Assembly: GCA_028714815.1 (NCBI GenBank)
Contig: JAQTLR010000005.1
Span: forward strand, 1 to 61,991
From: Candidatus Altimarinota bacterium
GTDB taxonomy: Bacteria; Patescibacteriota; Gracilibacteria; BD1-5; UBA2023
Direction: 5' to 3'
Length of the DNA: 61,991 nt
The notes under the pieces were generated by a model. It made no database searches, was not told the origin of the DNA, and saw only the letters and a program-made list of their open reading frames with translations. Below, piece after piece: positions 1 to 10,334 of this stretch; positions within the stretch are counted from its first letter, which is position 1, and each line of letters opens with the position of its first letter. The position numbers and the translations under genes were made by a program.

Positions 1-173
1 TACCTGAAAACGAAAGTCAGGGTGCGGATCGTTCTAGCGAGGGATGCAAGCTCACTATCGGGAAAACCTATTATATCAATCTGAAGCTTTCAAAGGCCCA
101 ACGCGACCAGTCCATTATAAATGCAAACGATTGATTCCCTTTTAAAGGATGAACATTTTGGCTTGTTCGATAG
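1..173 (+). CDS. C-terminal end of a secreted protein, cut by the window edge
   Basis: The frame is open from the window start to a TAG at 171-173, with two in-frame UGA codons read as Gly. The segment containing CKLTIGKTYYINLKL resembles CLIIPGRTYYYNIKH in the secreted protein at 3826-5178, so this is probably the tail of a paralogue from the same family. That is an inference from a short alignment made by eye. The protein lies just upstream of the Cys-rich surface protein at 230 and fits a run of exported proteins at this end of the window. No catalytic motif is visible and its function is unknown. Confidence 0.6.
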
Positions 174-229
174 ATATACGGAATAGGGCCTGATAGCCAG
201 ACATATATACCTTCTTACTATTTCAATCT

Positions 230-1831
230 ATGGATCCGTCAAAACAAAAGAAGAGAAAAAAATCTCTCTTACCGTCTCTCCGCCTGGGGGTTCTCGGATT
301 CCTTGTTTCAGGGGTCCTTGTTTCAGGGATACTCTATGCTGCCGGGATATTTTCCTTATCTCTTCCATTTCATCCCGGATGACAAATCACCTGAGGGGCT
401 TTCTCCGGAAGATTAGCGAATATATCCTCAGTTACCTGTCCTAGTACGCCAGTTCAATCCTTCGTCAAGGGGTTCGATATTGATTTCAAACCCATTTGTG
501 TTCCATACAATACTCCAACCCACTCGGGCATAACCCTACCGAACTCACAAAGCATGGGGGCATATCCGAATAATCCTCCGGCTGGAGAAATGCCTGGCGG
601 AAAATTCGGAACCTATTTCAAAAATATTGTCGGTATTTGTGCTGATTGGTGAGTTGTGCAAGGCTTTACTTCTCAGGGACAAAGAATCTGTGTAGACACG
701 TCCAATCAATCTAGGGTAATAACCCCTACAGATATAGTATATGGCACATCCAACATACCAAGATTATCAATTCCGAATCAAGAAGTCCAAGGAGGGGAAT
801 TCCAATCGTATTTCACTAATATGTTTATCGACTGTCCCCCAAACAAAGGAATAATAGGATTTCAACCCAATGGAACTCCGAAGTGTGCAGATATTCCGGT
901 AGATATAACGTGTGCTCCTATTACCGTAGCTCCGTTTGGTGGACTACCACAAACCCCAATTAATGGAGTATGTTCGTGTGATGTTTGACCCACAGCACTC
1001 ACTTCAAGTGGACTTCTCTTAAAAGGTTTATACAATCCTATCTATGACCCAACAGCAAATACGACAACTGTAATTGATAACATTGGATATAGCAATCTGA
1101 CCGACACAGGAGCAGTTGCACGGCACACTCTTGTATTTAATGGAAATAATGGTTGTAATCTCCAATGCACGGATCCAAGCATGGTAGCAAGCACCGATTC
1201 TTCAGGAAAGGTAATCTGTTCCGCTTGTAAAGTACCAGCGACCATAACACAGGCTGGCGGAGGAACCTCTACCATCAAGAATCCATATTCCGGCATCGCC
1301 AACACCCCATCATTCCTGAAGAATGATTCAATTAAAGCATGTTACTATTCGACCACTGGATTCAATGCGAATCTTACATCATGACCGAATCTGGAACTTA
1401 CAAGCCTGACTCCAAATCAGGCATCGAGTGCTGCGGTTTGTGATACTTCGATCAATACCTGCTCCGCAAACTCCTGTTGAACTCCTTATGAAATTTGTGA
1501 CAATGGCGCCGTAAGATCCTGTTTATTTGCTGGTGGTACTTTAGATAATTGCAAAGCAACGGTTGGTAATTGTCATATGGTACAAGACTGCGGTTATACG
1601 TGTTCGGGAAATAACCTTAAGACATATACGAGCTATAAAGGAAGTCCTATAGATAGCAGCGGAAATATTTATGACCCGGTGACAAGGACCTATGTACGAT
1701 TCACCGGAACTCCGGATGCGTATTATTATTCCTGTGAATATTTCAACCAAAATATCTGTACCTCCAATTGCAGTTATAGTAGTGGCGGATGAGGCGGTGG
1801 ATGAGGCGGTGGTGCCGGAGGAGGATATTAA
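230..1831 (+). CDS. Cys-rich membrane-anchored surface protein
   Basis: A 533-residue protein that exists only if UGA is sense; eight in-frame UGA codons are read as Gly. It starts at ATG 230 with a basic stretch (KQKKRKK) and one hydrophobic segment at about residues 18-45, giving a signal anchor. The exported part has many Cys and three related units: VKGFDIDFKPICV, VQGFTSQGQRICV and IIGFQPNGTPKCA. The tail is oligoglycine in which UGA alternates with GGN codons before TAA. I do not recognise a family. The neighbours (fibre proteins, signal peptidase, pilins) suggest a cell-surface role. The presence of Cys suggests disulfides outside the membrane. Without code 25 it falls into several fragments. 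Confidence 0.8.
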
Positions 1832-1843
1832 AATATAAAAAAC

Positions 1844-1870
1844 TTGAATTTCCGACTAGTATAATATACA
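1844..1870 (+). promoter_or_regulatory. Promoter for the 1905 fibre gene
   Basis: TTGAAT at 1844-1849 is followed after 15 bp by TATACA at 1865-1870; a TATAAT overlaps just upstream. The leader runs about 30 nt to the ATG and ends in a pyrimidine tract (TTTTCCTCCT) rather than a purine-rich Shine-Dalgarno. Confidence 0.45.
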
Positions 1871-1904
1871 CTCTCTTTATTCATATATTTTCCATTTTCC
1901 TCCT

Positions 1905-3743
1905 ATGAAACACTTGAACAAAACTCGAGCATATCTTCTCGTTCTCGTGACCTGCACCATGATCGGTTCCTCTTATGCAGCTCAGAATCCTACGGTACTA
2001 GATTATCTGAATAGTCTCGGTACAACGGATTCAGCACTCCCGAATGTCCCGAATCAGAAAGGACAATTCGGATATATATTGTCCAATATTTTCTGGAAAT
2101 CGACCGATGGAGGATACGATACATCGAAACTCGGGAAAATCAAGCCGGACTACCTCGATGTCTCCGGAGTCAATATCTGGACCCAATCCGGAGCAAATGT
2201 TTTCTATAGCGGAACAGGAAATGTTGGGATCGGGACAAACAATCCCATTTGGGGACTTCAGACAAATTTGCTCAATTCTTCAGCAAATGGTGTTAATGGA
2301 ATCACGATCAATGCATATGAAAACGGATCTGGAGTAAACGGAGCGAATTTCCGTCTTGCTGCCATACGTGGGACCTCTACATCACCGAGTATGACATTAC
2401 TGTGAGATGTATTGGGAACTATAAATTTTACCGGATACTGGGGAGGGAAAACGAATTCCTATTTCAGCAACAATGAAGCCCGTGCTAATATCAACGCGCT
2501 TGCGGCAGAAAATTGGATAGATCCATCCCATAATGGTTCTATAATCACTTTCAATACTACCGGTATCGGTAATAGTGGAATAATGGAACGTATGCGCATC
2601 GATGCGAGCGGTAATATCGGGATCGGCGCATCCTCTCCTTCTACCCTCCTTACTCTCTCTGGAGCCTCCGGTCCGATTATCGGGCTCAATGGATTGACTA
2701 CAAACTATCGTGGACTCAAGATCTCGGATACTGTCGGAAACGAGCAATGGTTCGCCGGAGCAAACAGCTCGAACAACTATGTTATCCGACAAAATGCCTC
2801 GATCGATCTTATGGTATTCTCGGGAGGGAATGTCGGGATAGGAGGTATCCTTCCCACATCCACCCTCACTGTATCCGGAACCCTAGAAGGACTCAATCGG
2901 TTCTCGCTCAGCTATCCGACATCCGGTGTATACTCCGGATCTATGGCAGCTCCTTATAGCCGGTTAAATGTAGATTCATTCCATACAAGCGGGCTCTGAG
3001 TAGGGCAGATGTATATAGAATGAGCAGCCATGGATGCAAATACCACCATTTCCATAGGAAAAGGATTAGCTGGTGGACAGGTAGCGCAGGCGGTCGGAAT
3101 CGGAACCGGTTCGGCATTATCCATAGATACGGTCGGAAATGCGATATTCACGAATCCTGTCACCGCCGCAACCCCGACAGCATCTACCCATCTTGCTACC
3201 AAAGCCTACGTCGATGCGGCGGTGGGGGCAGCGGGAGGAGGACTGAATGTCTATAAGGATGATGGGGTAACATTGATTGGAAAGTATTTGGGAGTCTTGC
3301 CAATCGCAGATATGAGTCTAGTTAATACTTGTGATAGAATAATTTATGCCAATGCAACAACTAATTTAATCACTTCTATGGGCCCAGTGAATTGTGAAAC
3401 TCAAAACTGGAATTCGACTAATAGTATTCGATATGGAAGTTTTGATTTGAGTTTTACTACAGCCAATTGTACTGGTACTCCTTATATTCGATATTTCAGT
3501 GGAGCACCATATGTAGCCCCATACAAAAATTATAATCAGTTATATAATAATGGAAGCGGTGGTTACTGTTATTATGGAGATTATCTTTCCTATCGACGGA
3601 ATAGCGATGGTGCATGTGTGGTATCTACAATAGCTTCTTATACAAAGAGTGTAAGTTGAACATGTTATGCTGGTGCTGACGTTTCTGTAAGTACTACTTC
3701 CACTCCTCGTACCTGCTGAGTCGGAAACTGTCAGATAAAATAG
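1905..3743 (+). CDS. Secreted fibre/adhesin with GNVGIGT repeats
   Basis: A 612-residue protein with five UGA-Gly codons, starting at ATG 1905 with a signal peptide (residues 1-25, ending SSYAA). The body carries GNVGIGTNNP, GNIGIGASSP and GNVGIGG, the turn motif of phage-tail-fibre-like and trimeric surface proteins. A stretch ending HLATKAYVDAA near residue 420 is a motif common in tail fibres and trimeric coiled bundles. The C-terminal 170 residues are Cys- and Tyr-rich and unlike the two S74-ending relatives at 8733 and 10335. It is likely a trimeric adhesin on the cell surface. In a small-celled CPR organism it could bind a host cell, but that is inference. It ends at TAG 3741. Confidence 0.8.
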
Positions 3744-3825
3744 ATATTCTGAATAATCATCTCTTCTGATACGCACCGATTATTTTTCTGCAATATTTCC
3801 ATTATTACTCATTAATTTCATTTCT

Positions 3826-5178
3826 ATGCACTCTATGAAAATCATTCGTATATTTCTTACAAGTTTCCTTCTTGTTTCCATAAGCTTTTCTTCCTTCGTA
3901 TCTCCCTCCGTTCAGGCGGATACTACGAGTTCTGCCACTCTCTCTCCGGCTATCACCGCCAAGCTCGATGCGTTTGTCGAGAAAGTGAAGGCGCTGCGAC
4001 CAAAGTACAATTCCGATGAGAATTACAATATATTCCTCGATACGCTCGGATCGAAGATTGTCGCTCTGAAACCGCGATACGGGGAAAACCCTTTGATCCT
4101 TGCGGTATTGGATCGGCTCAGTTCTGGGGTGAAGGGACTCAAGATCCAAGCGGATACCGGTAATGTCACTTCAAATACGGTTACTGCCGTTTCTCCTGCT
4201 TCTTCACCTGCACCCGCTGTGCCGTCGAATGTCCTATTCGGTCAGCGATCTTGGAAATCATTCATAGAACCTCATAATAAAGCTATAGAAGACAGATTTC
4301 CGACAACAATGGAAGACTATTTCAATAAACGGAAACAGAATGGTTGGATATATACTGAAAATGCCTGGTTTACAGCCGAGAGAGTGGTTGTCCCTGATGG
4401 AAAAATCGTCTCCTTCGATTTCCGGGCAGAAGCTGCTCTTGATGGTCATAGGTTTGATAATGGCTATAATAATGGTAGTTTTGTTCTAAGTATTTCGGAA
4501 AAACCAGGAGACTTCAGCATGTCCAACACGGGTGGTTGTATCAGTAGTGGTCCATCCCTCTATATCAGTACCGATCCCGTAGGAGTAAAAAATATGCGAT
4601 ATTATGGTACCACTACCTTTCGGACATGTCTCATCATTCCAGGAAGAACATACTACTACAATATCAAGCATATAGATCAATTAAAAGCTACACGTAACGG
4701 TGGTGATTATTATGCCACAATAAAAGGTCCTTCAACTTGCTCTCCGATCAATTCGATGGAGCAAGGTCTCGGCGGTTGTCCCACTGTCATATGGGGACTC
4801 GGCATCCCCCCTGCGAAAGACAATATCGTCCAAGATTTACAAATTCCCTCGAATTTTGTGAGCCTCGCTAATATGAATTCGCTTACAAACCTCCTACTCT
4901 GTCCATCATATACATCCGCATCGGGATGTTTCAATCCAGCAAATAGCACAAATACAAATCCGACCACTCAGGCAAATACCAACCCTTCCGCTGCTTCACC
5001 AGACACTTCCGCTCATCCGGATTGGAGCTCCGGTTCGGGACACTGGGTGAAATTCACCGGAGGTTTCCAGTCCAGCCCTCCACCTCCGACTTGCAATAGT
5101 GCTGTAGTGGAGAATGGAAGCTGTGTAGTGAACAGTGCCTGTAATACTACCGATGGGAACCGATTCCTTTGCCGGTAG
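3826..5178 (+). CDS. Secreted protein with paired helical repeats and Cys-rich C-terminus
   Basis: A 450-residue open frame without any UGA. The start at 3826 gives a signal peptide of about 30 residues ending SVQA. After it come two similar helical units, LDAFVEKVKALRPKYNSDEN and LGSKIVALKPRYGENP, then an Ala/Pro/Ser linker. A beta-rich region at about residues 145-320 contains the CLIIPGRTYYYNI segment that also appears in the truncated gene at the window start. The C-terminal 80 residues are Asn/Thr/Ser-rich with several Cys. The family is not recognised. It lies between fibre and signal-peptidase genes, so a surface or pilus-associated role is likely. It ends at TAG. Confidence 0.8.
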   Translation: MHSMKIIRIFLTSFLLVSISFSSFVSPSVQADTTSSATLSPAITAKLDAFVEKVKALRPKYNSDENYNIFLDTLGSKIVALKPRYGENPLILAVLDRLSSGVKGLKIQADTGNVTSNTVTAVSPASSPAPAVPSNVLFGQRSWKSFIEPHNKAIEDRFPTTMEDYFNKRKQNGWIYTENAWFTAERVVVPDGKIVSFDFRAEAALDGHRFDNGYNNGSFVLSISEKPGDFSMSNTGGCISSGPSLYISTDPVGVKNMRYYGTTTFRTCLIIPGRTYYYNIKHIDQLKATRNGGDYYATIKGPSTCSPINSMEQGLGGCPTVIWGLGIPPAKDNIVQDLQIPSNFVSLANMNSLTNLLLCPSYTSASGCFNPANSTNTNPTTQANTNPSAASPDTSAHPDWSSGSGHWVKFTGGFQSSPPPPTCNSAVVENGSCVVNSACNTTDGNRFLCR

Positions 5179-5239
5179 ATCCTTGTGATACTCATCCATT
5201 TTCCGTTAATAATCCCTTTATCAATCCTTCCGCCGCCCT

Positions 5240-5824
5240 ATGATTCATCTCGCTCGAAAAAATACCCCCCTTCTTCTCCTTATCCTTGCGATAATCGTAT
5301 GTTCTCTTTATTTCGCATTACGGGGATCATGAGGGGAGAAAAAGATATCATCCACTTCAGAGATATCAAAAAAGGATTGTACTGTTACGCAGACAACAGA
5401 AACCGTGAGTGGGAATTCGATGATGGGGCTCCTTGAGAACGGACAGGAAATCACTGTCCTCAAAGGGTACTACCGATGTAACGAAGTCAAACGGAACGAT
5501 ACCATCATCTATCCGTACGCAGGAAACCCTATCCCTATCGTGAAATCCGTGAAAGCCCTTCCGTGAGATCGTTTCGGACTGAAAAAAGATAAAACAGGAC
5601 TCTGGAATATCCTCGTCAATGACGTGATCCTTACAACCTCCAACGGGACCCCCTATGCTCTCTCGGAGCCGAAAAGCAAGATGTTGGCGCTCTATGCGGA
5701 CTCATACCACGGCGTTATCCCGGCGGATGCTTATATCATCCTCGGAAACCTCCCTGGAGGCACCATGGATTCGACCCAATTCGGACTCGTGAATCGAGTA
5801 GACTTCATCGGGAAAGTACAATAG
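5240..5824 (+). CDS. lepB: Signal peptidase I (S26 family)
   Basis: A 194-residue membrane-anchored protease that removes signal peptides. The single membrane segment is at residues 10-28. The catalytic Ser is S60 in SGNSM and the general-base Lys is K102, eight residues before the Asp of the LPGD box (residues 107-110). The last box reads GNLPGGTMDSTQFG, matching GDNRxxSxDSRxFG loosely. The Gly of LPGD is encoded by UGA at 5564-5566, which is strong evidence for code 25; a second UGA is at codon 31. It sits between secreted-protein and pilin-like genes and probably processes them. The short length and poorly conserved last box are unlike E. coli LepB but normal for small Gram-positive-type enzymes. 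Confidence 0.88.
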
Positions 5825-5856
5825 AGAGACTACAGGGATCATATTGCCAAAAAAAC

Positions 5857-5883
5857 TTGCATTCCAGAAATTCCCTCTATAAT
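5857..5883 (+). promoter_or_regulatory. Promoter for the small membrane protein at 5924
   Basis: TTGCAT (5857-5862), a 15-bp spacer, then a perfect TATAAT (5878-5883). The leader is about 35 nt and ends in TTTTTCCCCTTT before ATG, with no purine-rich ribosome-binding site. Confidence 0.6.
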
Positions 5884-5923
5884 CAAGAACTACCTATTTA
5901 TTACTCTTTCATTTTTCCCCTTT

Positions 5924-6208
5924 ATGAATTTCGACAAAATAAACTGGAAATCCGTACTTCTCACCCTTTGGGTCGTATTCTCATTCCTCTACATCTCTTG
6001 GAATATGTATGAGAATTTCAAAATGGATGTCATGCAGAATGCTTATATCGCCGGACAGACCGATACGGTCAATAAGCTCCTCGATCAGGCGTCGAATAAG
6101 GAATGTAAACCGTTCAATGTATACGTAGGAGACAAGAAGGCAGACCTCATCAATGTCACTTGTCTTCAGCAAGCTCCTCAAGCAGGAACTCCGAAAGAGG
6201 CGAAATAG
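5924..6208 (+). CDS. Small single-pass membrane protein
   Basis: A 94-residue protein with one transmembrane helix at about residues 10-29 (SVLLTLWVVFSFLYISW) and an exported, mildly charged domain containing two Cys (residues 66 and 80) that could form a disulfide. It has its own promoter upstream and a strong bidirectional terminator directly after the TAG, so it is a single-gene unit. The family is not recognised. The location beside signal peptidase and pilin-like genes suggests a helper in export or pilus assembly, which is an inference only. Confidence 0.7.
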   Translation: MNFDKINWKSVLLTLWVVFSFLYISWNMYENFKMDVMQNAYIAGQTDTVNKLLDQASNKECKPFNVYVGDKKADLINVTCLQQAPQAGTPKEAK

Positions 6209-6223
6209 TCAAACTCGCATACT

Positions 6224-6251
6224 AAAAACCCCGTCCATGGACGGGGTTTTT
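6224..6251. terminator. Bidirectional rho-independent terminator
   Basis: AAAAACCCCGTCC and GGACGGGGTTTTT form a near-perfect hairpin with T-tracts on both strands. It separates the 5924 gene (+) from the pilin-like gene at 6265-6711 (-). Confidence 0.9.
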
Positions 6252-6264
6252 AGAGCGCATTTTC

Positions 6265-6711
6265 CTATTTCCATATCAGTTCTTTGATCCCTCCTTTGAT
6301 CACCTGTCTCGGTTTCCCGAATGAAGCGTCTCCTCGTTCCACCGAAAAAATGCGCGTATATACGGTTCCCGCATAGGAACCGGTATTCGTGATAAGGTCA
6401 CCATTCTTGTTGATATACTTATATCATTCATTGGTGGTTCCCGTGAATATCTGGAATGTTTTCGTGATCGGATCCTTATAAAGGAAAAATATATCTTTTT
6501 CGGCGAGACCGCTCGTATCCACCTTTCTCACGATGCTCTCTGCATTCGATTGGAGAGTGGCAAGAGTGCTGTTTTTATCATAATCCTCTTCGATGGTGCG
6601 GTTCTGGACCAAGATCATGGCGACCCCTCCTATGGCGATAGCCAGGATAACCACTCACACTACGATGGAAATGAGCGTTTCTCCTCTTTTTGAGTTTGAA
6701 AAATCATGCAT
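6265..6711 (-). CDS. Type IV pilin-like protein (minor pseudopilin)
   Basis: A 148-residue protein with two UGA-Gly codons. The N-terminus MHDFSNSKRGETLISIVVG is a class III prepilin leader: G/E cleavage site then a hydrophobic helix (TLISIVVGVVILAIAIGG). The Gly in SIVVG is encoded by UGA. The rest is a small soluble head with no recognisable domain. It is divergent from the pilin-like gene at 6773, with which it shares an upstream region of about 60 bp. It probably forms part of a type IV pilus or competence-type pseudopilus; the matching prepilin peptidase and ATPases are not in this window. Confidence 0.8.
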
Positions 6712-6772
6712 AATGGATATACTAGAAATTAGGGACTAGAGACCAGTATATCCAAAATCACCCGAAAAAAAA

Positions 6773-7405
6773 ATGAAAAATAGCCATATGGGATCCGTCA
6801 CGGGTTTTACCCTCATAGAGATAGTGGTGGCCATAACCATCTCGGTGCTCATCATGGGAGGGCTTCTCGGCTTTCTCACGAAAGTCCAGAGCGACATCGT
6901 ACTCTCCAAACAATCGACTCGCATATACACCAATCTCACGGATTTCATAGGGGTGATGCGTAATTTTGGTAAGCTCTATGGAAGCGGCAGTGTCATCGTT
7001 CAAGGAACAGGGGTATACGACGTCGGGCTTTTCATGCGCCCGGACAAGACTTCAGGAGTGCTTGTCTGAGTCGTCGAACAAAAAGATGGGAATCTTTCCA
7101 AACTCGATCCCGTCTCCAATAAGGGAATATATGGAAAAAAGGTAATCGCCTACCAGAAGCTCACCGCCGGACAAATCAGTTCCATACTCGCCTCCACAGG
7201 AAGTGTGTATAATGTGAATTTTTCAGATGAAGGACTCTTCAAGGAACTCACGATGACAGATCTTTCCATCGTACCCTATAATTCCGGGTCTCTTTTCGAG
7301 TACAAGCTCGATGTGGAAACCCCTTTCTATGAAGCACTCCAAGGACGCCAAAGAGCCGATATAGCGCCGACCGTCACCACTTTTTCATTTACCCTTGATT
7401 TCTAA
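6773..7405 (+). CDS. Type IV pilin-like protein
   Basis: A 210-residue protein with one UGA-Gly codon. The leader MKNSHMGSVTG is followed by FTLIEIVVAITISVLIMGGL, the prepilin signature with Glu5. The C-terminal head of about 175 residues has no recognised domain. It lies 3 bp upstream of the next gene (7409) and so forms a two-gene unit with it, facing the divergent pilin-like gene at 6265-6711. This arrangement of several minor pilins in a cluster resembles GspH/I/J/K-type tip complexes, but the assignment is by architecture only. Confidence 0.82.
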
Positions 7406-7408
7406 AGC

Positions 7409-8665
7409 ATGTTTAAAGGTATCAATTCTCGGTGAAATGTCTTTCTTTATGCTATGATGCTGAGTTTCTTTGCAGTCATCATCGGGTATATCATCGTCGT
7501 TAAAATGGATACGCTCATGGAAAACCTCGACATCCAGAACTATGATACCAAACTCCATTCCAACTTGACGGAAAAGGCGGATCTGGCGATCTGATACGAT
7601 TTGTCCCTCAATACGGATGGGAGCGGATTCACCAATACTATAAAATGCCCAGACTCCGTAACCATGAGCGGAACGCTCGCAGGCGGAACGCTGGAAAACA
7701 TAGCGACGGTTCCATTTTTCAGCAATACCGCCTTCGTCTGCTCCGGATCGACTGCCAAGGGAAATCTTCTCATTACCTACTCTTCCGGAGGGACTGTTTT
7801 CGTGACAGGAAGCTATCTCTGATCGAACATAGCGCTCCAGCCGGCAGGCGGTACCGGAGCACGGACGGGCACCTTCTCCGATGGATCAGGAACCTATATC
7901 TCCTTTACTGCAACGGGAACATTCTCCAATCTCGACCTCGACAGGAATTCCGATAATTTTCAGACATTCTCCACCGGTACCATCGCCTACCCGAACGGAT
8001 TTCTCGACAATGATGATCTTGCCAGGAGAACCATCTATGGATATATCAAAAAGGATACAGGATGGTACAATAGCTTCACCATGAATACGCCTATCCGCAA
8101 ATATATCGCAGGGAATACCCTCAATATCGCCTCCAGTTCGGTCATGGCAGGCGATACGCAAACCGGATACCTCCGGTTGGACATCGACAATCCCTATAAC
8201 ATCAAGATAGTGGAATTCGACAGAGCGCGATTCGAGAGCATACAAGAATTACGGGTATCGACCGGAAGCACCGCCTCCTTTTCTACAGGCGGCATCGGCT
8301 GGATCATGCCGGACCTGAGTCTCAGCGGATCGGCAGGAACAGGCTCCAGGCGGGTATTCGACCTCAAAAATAAGGACTACGCGCTCTATCTCTCTTTTTC
8401 TGGGAACCTCACCAACACCGGAGTAGACTTCCTGAAATACAAGATCACCATGGAAAACGAAAACGGAACGGGGGTATATATCACGCCGATCGACGACTCG
8501 ACGAATGGGATCATCAAGTACCTGGGAACCGATAGCATCATCGATAGAGACAACGACTATCGGTACAAACAGTTCGAGGTAGTTCGGGAAAACACCATCG
8601 TCTCGCCCCTGAACAACGGATGTTTTTTCGGCATATTCTTCGGAAGCGGGTGTTCGGTATACTAA
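7409..8665 (+). CDS. Membrane-anchored pilus-accessory-like protein
   Basis: A 418-residue protein with three UGA-Gly codons, one in the N-terminal SRGNVFLYAMM. One transmembrane helix at about residues 12-31 is followed by a long beta-rich, Ser/Thr/Gly-rich exported part. The position directly after a pilin gene and the short cytoplasmic N-terminus (MFKGINSRGN) recall PilX/GspK-like minor pilins, though no canonical GFxxxE cleavage site is seen. It ends at TAA 8663. Probably part of the same pilus tip or surface complex as the two pilins; the function is not established. Confidence 0.7.
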
Positions 8666-8732
8666 CGAATACAATTTGAATTCATCTATAAATATAATAT
8701 ACTCTGCATATATCCTCTCGTCCTTTTTCCCT

Positions 8733-10283
8733 ATGAAACACCTCTACTCCCGCCTCACCCTCATCACCTCCGTCGCTCTCGTCCTCGGATACCTAATCGT
8801 CTCCGCAGCCTGGGTAACGATGACGCCCACCGCAACCAGTGGAACCCAATTCACCGCCGATATCTGGAACAATATGGTCGGGAACATGAACGATCTCAAT
8901 ACCCGCGTCAGTTCCCTCGGGTCCTCTCTCTGGGCCACTGGAGCCACGAACTCCATTAATTACACAGCAGGGAATGTGGGGATCGGAACTACCGCACCGA
9001 ATAAACTCCTCCACCTCAAAACCCCGACATGAGCCAATGCTGAGCTCGATATCCAATCTGGAACCAAACCCTATTGGGGAATCTATCACGATGAGACTAC
9101 CGAACAGCTCCGTTTCTGGAACGGGGCCGATCGTATCGTATTCGCAAGCGGAGGGAATGTCGGAATCGGGACAGCGAGTCCTTCAACGAAACTGGAAGTG
9201 AATGATAATACATTGAATAGTTTTGCGGGAAAATTTATCCAAACAAACAGTACAAACTCAAATGGAGCATATGTACAGACTCAAACCGCTAACGCTGGCG
9301 ATATGGGTCTTGGTGTATTTTCAAGTGGGGGAACTATTCCTGTATTGATAACCAGAAACAATGGTAACGTCGGTATCGGGACAACGACCCCTGGAGCGAA
9401 ACTGGATGTCTATTCGACGGATGGGCTGTATGCGCGGATCGGGCACTCGAATACGAGCGGTACTTTTCCGAAGGTGAGCATTTTGACGCTCGGATCGGAT
9501 GCTGTTTCCCGTGGATATACGAATAACGGATGAACACTGACGGCTATCGGATCGGCTCAGATAGCCGCTATCCAATCAGCCTCTTCCAATGCTCCGACGG
9601 ATCTGGCATTTTCCACAACTATAGGAGGAGGTGTGCTGGAACGGATGCGCATCACTTCCGGCGGTATGGTCGGAATCGGAACAACCACCGGTCTTGGGAC
9701 CGTAGTCCGTCTAGCTATTAAATACGACGGTGGAGGTACTATGTATGGAATGGAATTTCAACCGGTAACAGACGGGACGGTTCCTATATCATTTCGAAAT
9801 GCAGCCGGAACGGTTGTTGGTACCATCTCACAGACTTCAACTTCCGTTTATTATAATAATTACTCCGACCGTCGTCTCAAAAAAGACTTCGAACCGGTCT
9901 CGGATGCGCTCGGAAAGGTGAATCGGATTACGGTGAGCAAATTCCGGTTCAAGACCCAGGGCGAGGACGAACCGAAAACCACCGGGTTCATCGCCCAACA
10001 ATTGAAACCGATAGCTCCCTATGCGGTTACAGGAGATGAGAATCAGAAGGATAAAAATGGGAAAACGGTCTATATGAGCGTCGATTACGGGAAGCTCACA
10101 CCGCTTCTGACAGCAGCGGTCCAAGAACTCTCCCGTAAAATCGATTCGTTCCTCGAACGTCTCGATAATCTTTTCGCAAAATATGCTGATCAACAGAAAG
10201 AGATCGACGTGCTTCAGAGAGAAAACCGGAACATCAAGTCCCTCATCTGCCTCGATCATCCGAGTGCGGAAGTATGTAAATAA
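8733..10283 (+). CDS. Surface fibre with GNVGIGT repeats and S74 self-cleaving chaperone domain
   Basis: A 516-residue protein with two UGA-Gly codons. I chose ATG 8733 because the 20 N-terminal residues match the paralogue at 10335; the in-frame ATG at 8676 would overlap the promoter. After an N-terminal membrane helix (residues 9-28) come GNVGIGTTAP, GNVGIGTASP, GNVGIGTTTP and GMVGIGT. The C-terminus starts at S378 with SDRRLKKDF, the Ser/Lys site of peptidase S74 intramolecular chaperones, followed by GFIAQQLKP and a coiled-coil tail ending HPSAEVCK. The chaperone domain normally trimerises the fibre and then cleaves itself off. It is likely a trimeric adhesin. Confidence 0.88.
8975..9420 (+). 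repeat. Near-identical duplicated segment shared by two fibre genes
   Basis: This stretch is nearly identical in DNA to about 11070-11510 in the neighbouring fibre gene. The first 230 bp of the two genes (8733-8965 and 10335-10567) are also almost identical. The conservation at synonymous sites, including the same UGA codon after KTPT, points to recent duplication or gene conversion rather than protein-level constraint. Confidence 0.85.
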
Positions 10284-10334
10284 AATCTTTTTTGAATTAT
10301 CGATATCTGTAACCTATTTCTCATTTTCCTCCTC